Counted from the stretch's first letter, positions 1-9,039 are shown. The stretch: DNA of 64,000 bases from Bacillus spizizenii TU-B-10 (GCF_000227465.1 NC_016047.1:2150857-2214856); one strand, 5' to 3'. Numbers and translations: made by a program. Notes: a model not told the origin generated them from the sequence alone.

Positions 1-793
1 AGCCTTAAAACAACTCGTTCGTTTTGGTTGGGAACAGGCCCTTTCATGTTTGTTTCCTGTCGTTATTTTTGCCTCTTTGGCTAGTACACAAATCATCCCT
101 CTTCCCTTCTTGCCACGGTATGATTGGCTGCTCATCATCTGTGTTCTCATGCAGTGGTGGATGGTGCGTTCCGGTCTTGAAACACGGGATGAATTAAAAG
201 TGATCACATTGTTCCACCTTATTGGACTTGCTCTTGAACTTTTCAAGGTGCATATGGGCTCCTGGTCTTACCCAGAGGAAGGATATTCCAAAGTTTTCGG
301 GGTGCCTTTGTATAGTGGATTCATGTATGCAAGTGTAGCCAGTTATCTATGTCAGGCGTGGAGGAGACTTAAGGTTGAATTGATTAAGTGGCCGCCGTTT
401 TATGCAGTTGTTCTGCTTGCCGCTGCGATTTATTTGAATTTTTTCACCCACCATTATTCGATTGACATTCGCTGGTGTTTATCTGGACTTGTCATCATTG
501 TCTTTTGGCAAACTTGGGTCATATACGAGGTGAATGGAACTCGTTACCGTATGCCTCTCGCACTTTCTTTTGTGCTCATCGGATTTTTTATATGGATAGC
601 AGAAAATATCGCAACATTTTTTGGGGCCTGGACGTACCCAAATCAAACCGAGGCATGGAGTCTCGTTCATTTAGGAAAGGTGAGTTCATGGCTTTTATTG
701 GTAATTGTTAGCTTTCTTATAGTAGCGACGCTAAAACAAGTTAAGGGACAGAGTCATATAAAGGCAGAGACCGGTGAACCTTTTTTGGGTTGA
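1..793 (+). CDS. yoaT: DUF817 integral membrane protein YoaT, 5' end cut by window edge
   Basis: An open frame runs from base 2 (ALKQLVRFGWEQALS...) to the stop at 791-793. It gives 263 residues without an initiator, and the family member I remember from B. subtilis is about 264, so only the start codon seems to be missing. The TTG at 50 is therefore not the likely start. The sequence is almost entirely hydrophobic segments (about seven) separated by short charged loops, and the short last tail is hydrophilic. It resembles the DUF817 membrane family. Function is unknown. A strong hairpin terminator follows at 827-858. Confidence 0.8.
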   Translation, partial: ALKQLVRFGWEQALSCLFPVVIFASLASTQIIPLPFLPRYDWLLIICVLMQWWMVRSGLETRDELKVITLFHLIGLALELFKVHMGSWSYPEEGYSKVFGVPLYSGFMYASVASYLCQAWRRLKVELIKWPPFYAVVLLAAAIYLNFFTHHYSIDIRWCLSGLVIIVFWQTWVIYEVNGTRYRMPLALSFVLIGFFIWIAENIATFFGAWTYPNQTEAWSLVHLGKVSSWLLLVIVSFLIVATLKQVKGQSHIKAETGEPFLG

Positions 794-826
794 AGTTACC
801 CCAGCGTACAAAGACCGAATAAAATG

Positions 827-858
827 AAAAAGCAACGTTCAATTGTTGCTTTTTTCTT
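827..858 (+). terminator. Rho-independent terminator of yoaT
   Basis: An inverted repeat AAAAAGCAAC/GTTGCTTTTTT with an eight-base loop is followed by a T-rich tail, 34 bases after the yoaT stop. Confidence 0.85.
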
Positions 859-1026
859 TTAACTCTGCCGGTGAATATTCATCTTCCTCTAAGGTTAACC
901 CGCAGAATAATAGTTAGAAATGTCATTTGCCACTAGATCTTTTTACTGCATTCTTCCTTTAATAACATCGATAAAGCTCCCCGACACTTTTTATAGAACG
1001 TTCATAAGACTTGAACGATTACGGAT

Positions 1027-1899
1027 TCAGATGACGACTGCTTTCAACACCTTGATAAATTCATGCGCCGCCGGCGTTACATCATCAAATGAATGCGCGA
1101 TGACGCCAATATCACGGGTGATCCGGGGAAAGATGTCCTTTTTAATCAATTGATGCGGGACAGATGAAAGTGTAAAGTTTGAAATAATGCCTACGCCCAA
1201 GTTGTTTTTGACCATATTGATCAAGGTTTCGGCATTTTGCACAGTCAAGTTTTCCTTTAATTCAATGTGATGCTGCTGCAACGTATTTGACATTGCAATT
1301 TCATGACCGCCTTTGCAAAAAATAAGGTCATCTTGATATGTGTTGAGGTCGACATGCTTTTCCTGTTTTAATTCGTCATCTTGCGGAGGGATGACTGCCA
1401 CCATATAGTCGTTGCACAATAGTTGATTGTCAAACGGTTCAAATGGAGATGCTGCGATCCCAATATCAACCGCCCGATCCTCGACCCAACCTTTGATTTG
1501 ATCAGAGGTCCCCTCGACCAATTCTATGCGGATCAGCGGGTATTTTGCTCTGAATGCCGCAATCGCCTGCGGCATGATATTTGTTGAAACAGCAGGAAAT
1601 GAACCGATTTTCACCTTCCCGCTTAACAGCTTGTTTTCCCTGTTGGCTACTTGATATATTTTGCTTTCAATCCCCTTCATTTGCCTCGCCAGCAGTAAAA
1701 TGTCCTTTCCGACGTCAGTCAGCATTAAACCATGATGTTTATCCCTGATCAGCAATTTGAGCTGCAGCGAGCTTTCCAGGTTTTTAATCGCTTTGCTTAC
1801 CGCCGGCTGAGAGATGAACAATTCTTTTGCCGCTTCTGTAATGTTCAATTTCTCCCCGACTTTTACAAATATGTGAAGATGGTTCATGTTCATAACCAT
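1027..1899 (-). CDS. yoaU: LysR-family transcriptional regulator YoaU
   Basis: A 290-residue LysR-type regulator. The N-terminal winged helix-turn-helix (about residues 5-62) contains the typical run ITEAAKELFISQPAVSKAIK. It is followed by a periplasmic-binding-like effector domain from about 90 to the end. The ATG at 1899 is chosen because it begins directly before the HTH and gives the usual family length. The upstream in-frame extension to 2034 would overlap the neighbouring gene. It is divergent from yoaV, the classic layout in which a LysR protein controls an adjacent exporter. The effector is unknown. Confidence 0.85.
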   Translation of the reverse strand: MVMNMNHLHIFVKVGEKLNITEAAKELFISQPAVSKAIKNLESSLQLKLLIRDKHHGLMLTDVGKDILLLARQMKGIESKIYQVANRENKLLSGKVKIGSFPAVSTNIMPQAIAAFRAKYPLIRIELVEGTSDQIKGWVEDRAVDIGIAASPFEPFDNQLLCNDYMVAVIPPQDDELKQEKHVDLNTYQDDLIFCKGGHEIAMSNTLQQHHIELKENLTVQNAETLINMVKNNLGVGIISNFTLSSVPHQLIKKDIFPRITRDIGVIAHSFDDVTPAAHEFIKVLKAVVI

Positions 1900-1907
1900 A
1901 TGGTTAT
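1892..1907. promoter_or_regulatory. Perfect 16-base palindrome over the yoaU start
   Basis: ATAACCATATGGTTAT is self-complementary and covers the yoaU start codon. It lies in the yoaU/yoaV divergent region (1900-1999). It could be an autoregulatory operator, but LysR proteins more often bind T-N11-A sites further upstream. The function is inferred only from position. Confidence 0.4.
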
Positions 1908-1999
1908 ACCCCCGATAATAAAAATGTATTTCAGTTATATACAAATGTAACATATGATTGAAACCAGCACGATATTTAAACAAGAAAGGCGGCTTAATA

Positions 2000-2878
2000 A
2001 TGGTAAAAGTCATGCTGGGAATCATTTCTGTCACACTTATCTGGGGCTATACTTGGGTTGCGATGAAAGTAGGAATTCATGACATCCCCCCGCTTTTATT
2101 CTCGGCTTTGCGCCTGTTCATCGGAGCGGTTCCTTTATTTCTCATTCTCTTCATTAAAAGAAAAAAACTTTCAATGGGAAAAGAACATATCAAAAGCTAT
2201 ATCTTCATGAGCCTGCTTATGGGTTTGGGCTATATGGGGATCTTAACGTATGGAATGCAGTTTGTCGATTCAGGAAAAACCTCTGTTTTGGTGTATACGA
2301 TGCCTATATTTGTTACGGTGATCAGCCATTTTACATTAAACGAGAAAATGAATGTGTATAAAACGATCGGGCTGATAAGCGGCTTCTTCGGACTTTTATT
2401 TATATTTGGAAAAGAAATGCTGAATGTCGATCAAAGCGCTTTATTTGGAGAACTGTGCGTCCTTGGGGCAGCGCTTAGCTGGGGAATTGCGAATGTGTTT
2501 AGCAAGCTTCAATTCAAGCATATCGATATCATTCATATGAATGCCTGGCATCTTCTGATGGGAGCCGTCATGTTGTTGGTGTTTTCCTTTATATTGGAAC
2601 CGGTTCATTCAGCCGAATGGACATATCAGGCGGTTTGGTCATTGCTGTTTAATGGTTTGCTTTCTACAGGTTTTACATTTGTCGTATGGTTTTGGGTGCT
2701 CAATCAAATCGAAGCATCAAAAGCATCCATGGCATTAATGTTCGTTCCCATACTGGCTCTATTCTTTGGATGGCTGCAATTGCACGAACAGATCACCATG
2801 AACATTATGATCGGGGCTCTGATGATATGCTGCGGCATTTTTATGAATACATTTACATTTTCACGACAGAAAGTGTAA
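2000..2878 (+). CDS. yoaV: EamA/DMT-family transporter YoaV
   Basis: A 292-residue drug/metabolite transporter with about ten membrane segments arranged as two EamA repeats. The first runs from IISVTLIWGYTWVAMKVG to about residue 135, and the second from about 150 to 285. The ATG at 2000 has GAAAGGCGG upstream, and the length equals the B. subtilis homologue. The in-frame ATG at 1958 lacks this site. It is divergently transcribed from the LysR gene yoaU, which probably controls it. Members export amino acids or other small metabolites; the substrate here is unknown. Confidence 0.85.
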   Translation: MVKVMLGIISVTLIWGYTWVAMKVGIHDIPPLLFSALRLFIGAVPLFLILFIKRKKLSMGKEHIKSYIFMSLLMGLGYMGILTYGMQFVDSGKTSVLVYTMPIFVTVISHFTLNEKMNVYKTIGLISGFFGLLFIFGKEMLNVDQSALFGELCVLGAALSWGIANVFSKLQFKHIDIIHMNAWHLLMGAVMLLVFSFILEPVHSAEWTYQAVWSLLFNGLLSTGFTFVVWFWVLNQIEASKASMALMFVPILALFFGWLQLHEQITMNIMIGALMICCGIFMNTFTFSRQKV

Positions 2879-2984
2879 ATTTTTAAAGAAATACTTTTTC
2901 CCTTTCGATGTTGGCCTCGTATGACAGGAGACGGCTAGTATGAGAGCGTCTTCTAAGTCCTGACGGCAGTCTATTAAACAATGA

Positions 2985-3019
2985 AAAAAGCTAATGTCTG
3001 AATGTGAGACATTAGCTTT
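2985..3019 (+). terminator. Hairpin terminator downstream of yoaV
   Basis: AAAGCTAATGTCT pairs with AGACATTAGCTTT across a seven-base loop, about 110 bases after the yoaV stop. The T tract is short. The 2879-3195 stretch holds no recognisable gene. Confidence 0.6.
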
Positions 3020-3195
3020 AATGGCTGGCGTTTAGGTTGGTGAGCAGCTACTTGCAGACAGCTTTATTTGCAAAACCTTGTTGCTTTTTATCATATAATT
3101 GTACTGTGCTTAAAATCATTTATTTGATTTAAAAAAGTGTCTAATTCGGCAGAATTCAAATAATAATTGCTTATGTATAAAAAGGATTCTTTTAT

Positions 3196-3360
3196 CTAAA
3201 AATTCTTAAATACTGAATGAAAGAAAAACATCAAAATAATGATGGCTAGTACAATCACAATCTCAAAAGTATGTGAACTGCCATCTTCTTTTTCTTGCTC
3301 AGTCTTCTCCCTCATTTGTTCCCTATATTTTCTTTGTATTTCATCTTTTTTCTTATCCAT
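3196..3360 (-). CDS. Small single-pass membrane protein, 54 residues
   Basis: A 54-residue open frame starts at ATG 3360 behind a good ribosome site (GAAAGGAGTCGAGTAAG). Residues 1-29 are very hydrophilic and highly charged (MDKKKDEIQRKYREQMREK), and one hydrophobic segment spans about 33-49. This predicts a small bitopic protein with a cytoplasmic charged head. It is the last of three minus-strand genes (3798-4109, 3445-3723, this one) that may be co-transcribed. No family was recognised. Confidence 0.6.
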   Translation of the reverse strand: MDKKKDEIQRKYREQMREKTEQEKEDGSSHTFEIVIVLAIIILMFFFHSVFKNF

Positions 3361-3444
3361 CTTACTCGACTCCTTTCAAAGTAAAGCCAAGCAATTCTGA
3401 ATTAGTAAAAATCAACCATCACCTTTCACCTTCATTTTTTTCCA

Positions 3445-3723
3445 TTATTTTTGTGAAAGGCAATTAAAATCACTGTTGCCAATATTGTTAAGATTGATGT
3501 CTTTGTTTATTTCTCGTGCATACGGTTTAATGAAATCCACAATAGGTGTCATATCAAAAGGAAAATCAAAGTCCAGCAACTCAGAATTTGATTTATATAC
3601 CTGTTCTTTAACAAAGAAGTGACAATCTGGTTTCATGTTTAACAGACCATCTATAATAGAAAAGGTATCAGCTGTAAAGTCTTCAAGATATCTTTCTTCA
3701 GTGAATGTAATGATAAACCTCAC
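3445..3723 (-). CDS. Hypothetical protein, 92 residues
   Basis: A 92-residue acidic soluble protein starting with GTG at 3723. It is rich in Asp, Asn and Phe (RFIITFTEERYLEDFTAD). No signal peptide or membrane segment is seen, and no family is recognised. The ribosome site is weak, so the start is uncertain. It lies between two small membrane-protein genes on the same strand, and its gaps to them (74 and 84 bases) allow a shared transcript. Confidence 0.5.
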   Translation of the reverse strand: MRFIITFTEERYLEDFTADTFSIIDGLLNMKPDCHFFVKEQVYKSNSELLDFDFPFDMTPIVDFIKPYAREINKDINLNNIGNSDFNCLSQK

Positions 3724-3797
3724 TCTGAATAAAACGATTATTCATTTACTTTTACGCCACAATTCTTCACTACATTCTTAAACAAAAAGCAATCTAT

Positions 3798-4109
3798 TCA
3801 GATATAATCCTTAGTGTTTTCTTCTCTCATCTTTTTGTTTAGTTCGAAACCAATTAAGACATTGATAATCGCAGCTGGAAAATATAAAATTCCTGCACCC
3901 ATAATTCCTATCGCCGTACTTGAACCAACGATAAATGATTGCATTGCTACACTTCTTGCCTTCAAACTAAGTAACACAAGAATTCCTGCTAAAACACCTA
4001 TAAACCGAGCATTACCCGAAATAAAGAAATCAGATAAGATCCCAAATAATTGTCCAACGATTGATAACAGAATTCCTATAAAGCTGGAAAGCACAACTAG
4101 TTTTTTAAT
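3798..4109 (-). CDS. Small multi-pass membrane protein, possible AUU start
   Basis: The frame encodes three or four hydrophobic segments and a charged C-terminus (NKKMREENTKDYI). The only conventional start near the 5' end is GTG at 4094, which lies 24 bases from the good Shine-Dalgarno run GAAAGGGGTG. That run sits correctly spaced from an ATT at 4107-4109. Starting there gives (M)KKLVVLSSFIGILLS, a natural N-terminus. Either this is an AUU start or an ATG was mutated. It heads a cluster of three small minus-strand genes. No family was recognised. Confidence 0.5.
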   Translation of the reverse strand: MKKLVVLSSFIGILLSIVGQLFGILSDFFISGNARFIGVLAGILVLLSLKARSVAMQSFIVGSSTAIGIMGAGILYFPAAIINVLIGFELNKKMREENTKDYI

Positions 4110-4235
4110 GACTTGACACCCCTTTCAAAGCCTTTCATTCAACTACTTAAACCGTTTTTGATATAGATTTTTAAGTATAGAATCCCACGCTACAAACACT
4201 TCAGCAATCCACCACTCTCTTTCCGTTCAGTCCAA

Positions 4236-4315
4236 TACCAAATGATCCTAATATCCAATATGGTCGCTATGACAATTGGATTACACATTGTTTAAAAGTT
4301 CTGTAAACAGGTATT
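4236..4315 (+). pseudogene. Decayed copy of a Cys-rich zinc-ribbon-like coding sequence
   Basis: This stretch reads PNIQYGRYDNW before it breaks. It aligns at the DNA level with 25145-25222, where the better copy reads KYGRCDNCDYTLFKS. The Cys codons are lost here and a stop appears. The rest of 4110-4423 shows no coding signal I can support. Confidence 0.45.
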
Positions 4316-4423
4316 AAAATGAAAAAACTTTTTTACATGATGTATTCTCATTAGTAAAGGTTAACATTTTCACAGTAAACAATTCTATACTTTTGTGTAT
4401 AAAACTGCCGTTTCATTCAGATA

Positions 4424-5314
4424 TTAATCATCTTGGCCGTTTCCCTTATTTCTACGCCACCAACGAGCTACTACTGCAGGTATTAGCAGTAGAGTACCGA
4501 CAATAAGCAACATAAACAAGATTACAAACAGTGCTCCTGTTCCCGGAACAATTTCTTCATAGGTAATAAAGCGTTCATCCCCCTGCAGGACGAAGAACCG
4601 AGAATTTTCGAGAAAGGCTAGATGAAAGGCTATAGACGTCCATAAGCTTTTTGTTACAATACGCAGGAGTTGAAGGATGAATCCAAAAAACAACAATAAA
4701 ACAATATAATCTAATGTGATAGCAGGTGATTCAATTCCTGCTATATATTGCAAACCACTTACAGTTAATGGTGCAAGCACAAATAGGATCGGCTGTAGGA
4801 GTAAGGCTATGAAACAATTAAATCTCCTGTTCAGAGCATTGTACACCGTCCCACGAAAAGTTAATTCCTCTGGAAAAGCTTCATAAAAAAAAGCGATCAT
4901 CATGTTTAAGAGCAATACAGTAACTAAATGGGCAGAGAAGTGAAATTGTGTAACTTTGATCCAGCCCAATAAATGGGCGATAGCGAATCCAGATGCTGAT
5001 AGAACAATCACATACATTGCGCCCATAATGGCTTTCGGAATGGCTTGCCGCCACCCAGACAGTCCGATAGAGTAGAATGGTCTACTAGAAAACCGCTTAA
5101 GAAGAATGTAGAGCAACGGGACAGTAATTAATGTCACTAAACCTGCTTGGATACCTTGCTTCAAAAGCTTGGAAGCTCCCGCTTGGCTAGCCATTGAACC
5201 GACTAAAGTAGCAAAAAACAAAGCAAAAACAAACGTTCCCCAGCTGAGCAAGATCGTTGCCAACCATTTTGGATGATTGTTTTGTTTTCCGCTTTGGTTA
5301 TGATAAGTATTCAT
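4424..5314 (-). CDS. CPBP (CAAX/bacteriocin-processing type) intramembrane metalloprotease
   Basis: A 296-residue protein with about eight membrane segments. It carries the CPBP family motif EExxxR in PEELTFRGTVYNALNRR (about residues 150-166) and a later membrane-embedded His (SIAFHLAFLENSR). These are the expected metal-binding and catalytic positions of Rce1-like proteases. The ATG at 5314 follows GAAAGGGGC. Members often serve in bacteriocin self-immunity or peptide maturation, but no bacteriocin gene is evident next to it. The gene stands alone between core genes, suggesting accessory DNA. Confidence 0.75.
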   Translation of the reverse strand: MNTYHNQSGKQNNHPKWLATILLSWGTFVFALFFATLVGSMASQAGASKLLKQGIQAGLVTLITVPLLYILLKRFSSRPFYSIGLSGWRQAIPKAIMGAMYVIVLSASGFAIAHLLGWIKVTQFHFSAHLVTVLLLNMMIAFFYEAFPEELTFRGTVYNALNRRFNCFIALLLQPILFVLAPLTVSGLQYIAGIESPAITLDYIVLLLFFGFILQLLRIVTKSLWTSIAFHLAFLENSRFFVLQGDERFITYEEIVPGTGALFVILFMLLIVGTLLLIPAVVARWWRRNKGNGQDD

Positions 5315-5513
5315 TTGGATGCCCCTTTCACATCATTCATATAAGCACTAAACAAGAAAATAAATTGCGCAACTTATTTAAACTTTATTATTACGATACG
5401 TTCTAGATGCTGTTATTGTTTCAAATTTCTTCCTTACCCTACTTCAGTTGCGTCGATTTTTTTTAATAAATAGACATAATCCAGCATTCAAGGTTATTTA
5501 GACTTTAACAAAA

Positions 5514-5540
5514 AAATGCCCTTCCAGTTCAAGGGCATTT
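5514..5540 (-). terminator. Terminator of yoaZ
   Basis: AAATGCCCTT/AAGGGCATTT form a stem, followed on the minus strand by a run of seven T. It lies 14 bases beyond the yoaZ stop. Confidence 0.85.
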
Positions 5541-5553
5541 GGTAACGATTCTA

Positions 5554-6183
5554 TCAATTTATTGTATTCATTAACTCGAAGAAGTATTCAGGTTTATGGG
5601 TCTTATTAAGCTTATACCACGAATGCAATGTATCTGGTGCAAATACATCTAGTTTTTTCAGTACTTCCATCGCAAATTCCAGGGGAGCTATTCCTGATGC
5701 AGTTACCAAATTTTCATCAGATACTGCAGGTCCCATCTCGTAAAATGTTTCTCCTTTATAAGTAGGACAGACCATTTTCATATACTCTAAATCATTGCTT
5801 GTATGCTTTCTAGAATCTAAGTATCCATGATTCGCGAGGCCTAGGGTTGCACCACAAATGGCAGCCACAATCGTGCCAATCTTTAAAGCTTCGCCAACTT
5901 TTTTCAAGATCGGTTGATGAATATCTTCTCCCCAAGTATTCCCTCCGGGTAAAATGATAAGATCATTACTCTCAAGAGTACACTCATCAAGCGAAATGTC
6001 TGGTTTTATGCTTAGCCCTCCCATCGTCGTAATCATTTCTTTATTAGCTCCTACTGTAACTACTTTTAAAGGTGCAACCTCTTTTTTAAAATATCTCCCT
6101 GAATGAAGTTCTGCAATTAAATATCCATATTCCGAGTCTGACATTGTATGAAATACATAAAGATAAACTTTTTTTGTTTGCAT
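5554..6183 (-). CDS. yoaZ: DJ-1/PfpI family protein (YoaZ-like)
   Basis: A 209-residue class I glutamine amidotransferase-like fold of the DJ-1/PfpI group. The nucleophile elbow is VAAICGATLGLAN (Cys about residue 103), and an upstream LPGGNTWGED loop is present. The ATG at 6183 has GGAG eight bases upstream; the extension to 6201 lacks a ribosome site. Its position just before penP matches yoaZ, remembered as a stress-induced protein of B. subtilis. Members include glyoxalases, chaperones and proteases; the activity here is not predictable. Confidence 0.7.
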   Translation of the reverse strand: MQTKKVYLYVFHTMSDSEYGYLIAELHSGRYFKKEVAPLKVVTVGANKEMITTMGGLSIKPDISLDECTLESNDLIILPGGNTWGEDIHQPILKKVGEALKIGTIVAAICGATLGLANHGYLDSRKHTSNDLEYMKMVCPTYKGETFYEMGPAVSDENLVTASGIAPLEFAMEVLKKLDVFAPDTLHSWYKLNKTHKPEYFFELMNTIN

Positions 6184-6529
6184 CCATAACACTCCAATCA
6201 CAATTGATAAAGCCCATTAGAATGACTTCGTGCCCATCCTTTAATGCCGTATGGGTGGCAATAGGAACAATTATAAACATCTCATGCTACACCTGCCCTA
6301 TTATCATTGATGTAACATTTCGCATAATGTTTACCTTTAAATTGGTGTTTTTCTATTTTCTTGTTCCACTCTTTCCCCTTGTTCTCTTAACTTACTAAAA
6401 ATCAAAAAAAGATGAACGAATAGGTTTTTATTTAAACATCTCATTGGAAATATATCGATTTCACTCCTATTTTTGTGGTATTAATAGAAGGTGAATACAA
6501 AATAAATTGAATGAGGAGGCCCGATTCAT

Positions 6530-7444
6530 TTGAAAAATAAAGCGACATTAAAACTTGGAATATGTATTGGACTTTTATGTTTAAGCCTTACTGGTTTCAA
6601 ACCCTTTTACGGATCAACGCATGCTGAAGCAAAAGGTATAGGAGACACAAAAATGACAAGCTGCATAACGAATAAAAAATTTGTTCAACTTGAGAAAAAA
6701 TTTGATGCCAGGCTTGGCGTTTATGCAATTGACACAGGTACAAACAATACGATCGCTTACCGTCCGAATGAACGGTTTGCTTACTCATCAACCTATAAAG
6801 TTCTAGCCGCAGCTGCTGTCCTGGAGAAAAACTCAATTGAAAAACTTAATGAAGTCATCTACTACAGCAAAGACGATCTTGTTACATATTCTCCAATCAC
6901 AGAAAAACACGTAGATACAGGTATGAGCCTGAAGGAAATCTCAGAGGCTGCTATCCGTTACAGCGATAATACTGCTGGGAACATATTGTTGCAACAACTT
7001 GGCGGCCCTAAAGGTTTCGAAAAGTCACTGAAACAGATTGGGGATCATGTAACCAAGGCAAATCGATTCGAGACGGATCTAAACTCTGCCATTCCTGGAG
7101 ATATTCGTGACACAAGCACCGCAAAAGCATTAGCAACCGACCTTAAAGCTTTCACTGTGGATAACACTCTCACGACTGATAAGCGCACGATCTTAACTGA
7201 TTGGATGCGGGGGAACGCTACTGGTGACGAACTGATTCGGGCAGGCGCTCCTATAGGATGGGAAGTCGGCGATAAATCTGGAGCCGGAAGTTACGGAACA
7301 CGAAACGACATTGCTATCGTTTGGCCGCCTAATAGAGCTCCTATTGTTTTGGCAATCCTATCAAAACGGTTTACGAAAGATGCTAATTATAATAATGCTC
7401 TTATCGCTGAGGCTGCAAAAGTCGTCCTTAACGATCTGAAATAG
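6530..7444 (+). CDS. penP: Class A beta-lactamase PenP
   Basis: A secreted penicillinase of 304 residues. The Sec signal spans about 1-33 (hydrophobic GICIGLLCLSLTGF, cut near HAEA-K). Class A motifs are present: STYK (catalytic Ser), SDN (YSDNTAGN), an omega-loop Glu in RFETDLNSA and KSG (GDKSGAGS). It starts with TTG at 6530 behind GAGGAGG with a ten-base gap. It hydrolyses penicillins outside the membrane. No blaI/blaR regulators are adjacent, so expression is probably constitutive or growth-phase dependent. A strong terminator follows. Confidence 0.95.
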   Translation: MKNKATLKLGICIGLLCLSLTGFKPFYGSTHAEAKGIGDTKMTSCITNKKFVQLEKKFDARLGVYAIDTGTNNTIAYRPNERFAYSSTYKVLAAAAVLEKNSIEKLNEVIYYSKDDLVTYSPITEKHVDTGMSLKEISEAAIRYSDNTAGNILLQQLGGPKGFEKSLKQIGDHVTKANRFETDLNSAIPGDIRDTSTAKALATDLKAFTVDNTLTTDKRTILTDWMRGNATGDELIRAGAPIGWEVGDKSGAGSYGTRNDIAIVWPPNRAPIVLAILSKRFTKDANYNNALIAEAAKVVLNDLK

Positions 7445-7449
7445 TAGAT

Positions 7450-7474
7450 GAAGACTCCTTTTTGGAGTCTTCTT
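7450..7474 (+). terminator. Terminator of penP
   Basis: GAAGACTCC, a five-T loop and GGAGTCTTC form a stem followed by a short T-rich tail just after the penP stop. Confidence 0.85.
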
Positions 7475-7547
7475 ATTCTGAAACCGGTTTATAATACTCT
7501 TGGTTTATTCGGACTCACTTCCCAATATTTCGTATCGTTAGAAGACA

Positions 7548-8047
7548 CTAACATATCAAATATATCTCAAAATTAGAATCTAAGTTAACCGCATCTTCAA
7601 AATCATCAATTGAATCGAGGTATAACATATATTCTAATCCATTTCTTGATTTGTGTGTACGTATCTTCCACCATAATAATACCCAATTAAAACGTACCCC
7701 TCGGAGAAATCTTGAACTTCATTATATTCAATGATTCCTTCTATACTGAGTATTTCAACCCCTTCAAACATTTCCATCCCATTATGTTGTAACAAAAACT
7801 CTTTAAAATCATTAGGAAAAGTAACACCTAACTTCTTTTCTAAATTGCTAATTTCTTTAGGACTTGCTGGATCTTTGAAGTGAATGGTTTTTCCATTAGT
7901 ATCCATCTTGTTTGATTCCATCAATGAAGCATATACCAATAGACTTTTGGAGTACACTTCTATTAAGGTTAAAAAAAGATCGGCAGATGCACGAATATCT
8001 AACCGATCTGCAATAGAATAGCTCCTCTTAGAAGCTTCCAACACCAT
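7548..8047 (-). pseudogene. Frameshifted SMI1/KNR4-type immunity gene
   Basis: The frame from about 7921 to 7634 encodes an SMI1/KNR4-like domain (EISNLEKKLGVTFPNDFKEF, then LLQHNGMEMFEG). It stops after RYVHTNQEMD. The expected continuation, YMLYLDSIDDFEDAVNLDSN, follows at once in another frame down to 7548, so one small indel near 7634 breaks the gene. SMI1 proteins commonly neutralise polymorphic (LXG/YeeF-type) toxins; no toxin gene is beside it. The open frame extends upstream to 8047 with sequence (SYSIADRLDIRASAD) unlike the domain, perhaps a fused remnant. Confidence 0.6.
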
Positions 8048-8290
8048 TTGATTCTGGAACTTCCATACTCAAACACTCTGTGTTCTCCCAGTTCCGTTAC
8101 ATTTTCCTTCGTTGTTACAGTCAACATTTCACTAGCTGGTGATGCCTTACCTGAAACACTAATCGCTTTTACCGTATCGTCATAACTAAGCTATTAAAAA
8201 CGTATCGTTATACACTGTACCAGATGCGGTGCGAATTTTCTGATTAGCTCTGTATACCTCATATTCTTGTCCATTATTGGAGGTTCGACA
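8048..8290 (-). pseudogene. Decayed FnIII/chitin-binding tail of the LPMO gene
   Basis: Directly after the LPMO stop, the same frame continues with NNGQEYEVYRANQKIRTASG, then TVYNDTFLIA and a stop. After a frame change comes YDDTVKAISVSGKASPASEM, then LTVTTKENVTELGEH. This is the second half of a fibronectin type III module followed by the beginning of a CBM5/12-like module. It shows that the LPMO once had the multidomain layout common in Bacillus chitin-active LPMOs. The start of the FnIII module is deleted. Confidence 0.6.
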
Positions 8291-8911
8291 TCATCGCATT
8301 AGGTTTACATCAATTACGTTATAAAAGGCATTAGAGGTATCCGCAACATCCCACACCCCTAGTATGACATGATAACCACTGCGATCAGTTGGTACATAAA
8401 TCTTATGAGATAGATTAGTATCAGCCTTTGAGCCATCATGATCTACAGTTCCAATTAATTCAAACTCATCTCTTGTTAAAGGTTTGTTTGGATTCCAATC
8501 TTTCTTGGTTATATAATAGTGCCACTTTGATGTTGCATGAGGAGCAGTATAGTGCCAAGTAAAGGTGTTTAGACCCCCACGGATGTTTTGTTTTACCCAA
8601 TGATCTGCAGTCTGCCTGTCTAACCCAAAGTCAATTTGACCCGAGCCTCCATTTGCTGATGCAATTTTCCCATCTGGCGGACCCGCGGACGGAAACCCTT
8701 TTGGTCCCTCTACCGATTGAGGATTATCAATTACGGAACCATACTTTTGATTAGCTGCCGTCCAACCAATTATTTGTTTTTCTAATGAACCCATGTACGC
8801 TCTACTAGCAGGTTCTTTTATATACCCGTGTGCAGATACATCACCTGCAAATAAAGTAGCACCAACACCTAGAATAGCAGTTAGAACAGCCCCCTTGATA
8901 AAACCCTTCAT
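8291..8911 (-). CDS. Secreted AA10 lytic polysaccharide monooxygenase
   Basis: 206 residues. The signal peptide spans 1-27 (MKGFIKGAVLTAILGVG...DVSA) and is cut to expose His28 in HGYIKEPASRAYMGSLE, the copper-histidine-brace N-terminus of AA10 enzymes. The second brace His lies in FTWHYTAPHATSKWHYYI, and the C-terminal YNVIDVNL strand ends the catalytic domain. It oxidatively cleaves chitin or cellulose outside the cell. The stop at 8291 cuts off an FnIII/CBM tail whose remains follow. The ribosome site is GGGAGG. I do not recall this gene in B. subtilis 168, so it is accessory. Confidence 0.88.
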   Translation of the reverse strand: MKGFIKGAVLTAILGVGATLFAGDVSAHGYIKEPASRAYMGSLEKQIIGWTAANQKYGSVIDNPQSVEGPKGFPSAGPPDGKIASANGGSGQIDFGLDRQTADHWVKQNIRGGLNTFTWHYTAPHATSKWHYYITKKDWNPNKPLTRDEFELIGTVDHDGSKADTNLSHKIYVPTDRSGYHVILGVWDVADTSNAFYNVIDVNLMR

Positions 8912-9039
8912 TACTAAATCATTCCTCCCTTTATTGTGAAATTTTTCTCTTTCCTACTATAATAATTCATTACGTGTGAGGTAATCTCCTTCTTTATCAT
9001 TGAAGGCGTAAAATTTAAAGAATTTCATGCTCTCCAGTT

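Noticed and set aside
3273..3467. 64-codon plus-strand frame (MNCHLLFLAQ...)
   Set aside because: It is antisense to the 54-residue small membrane protein at 3196-3360, which has a far better ribosome site.
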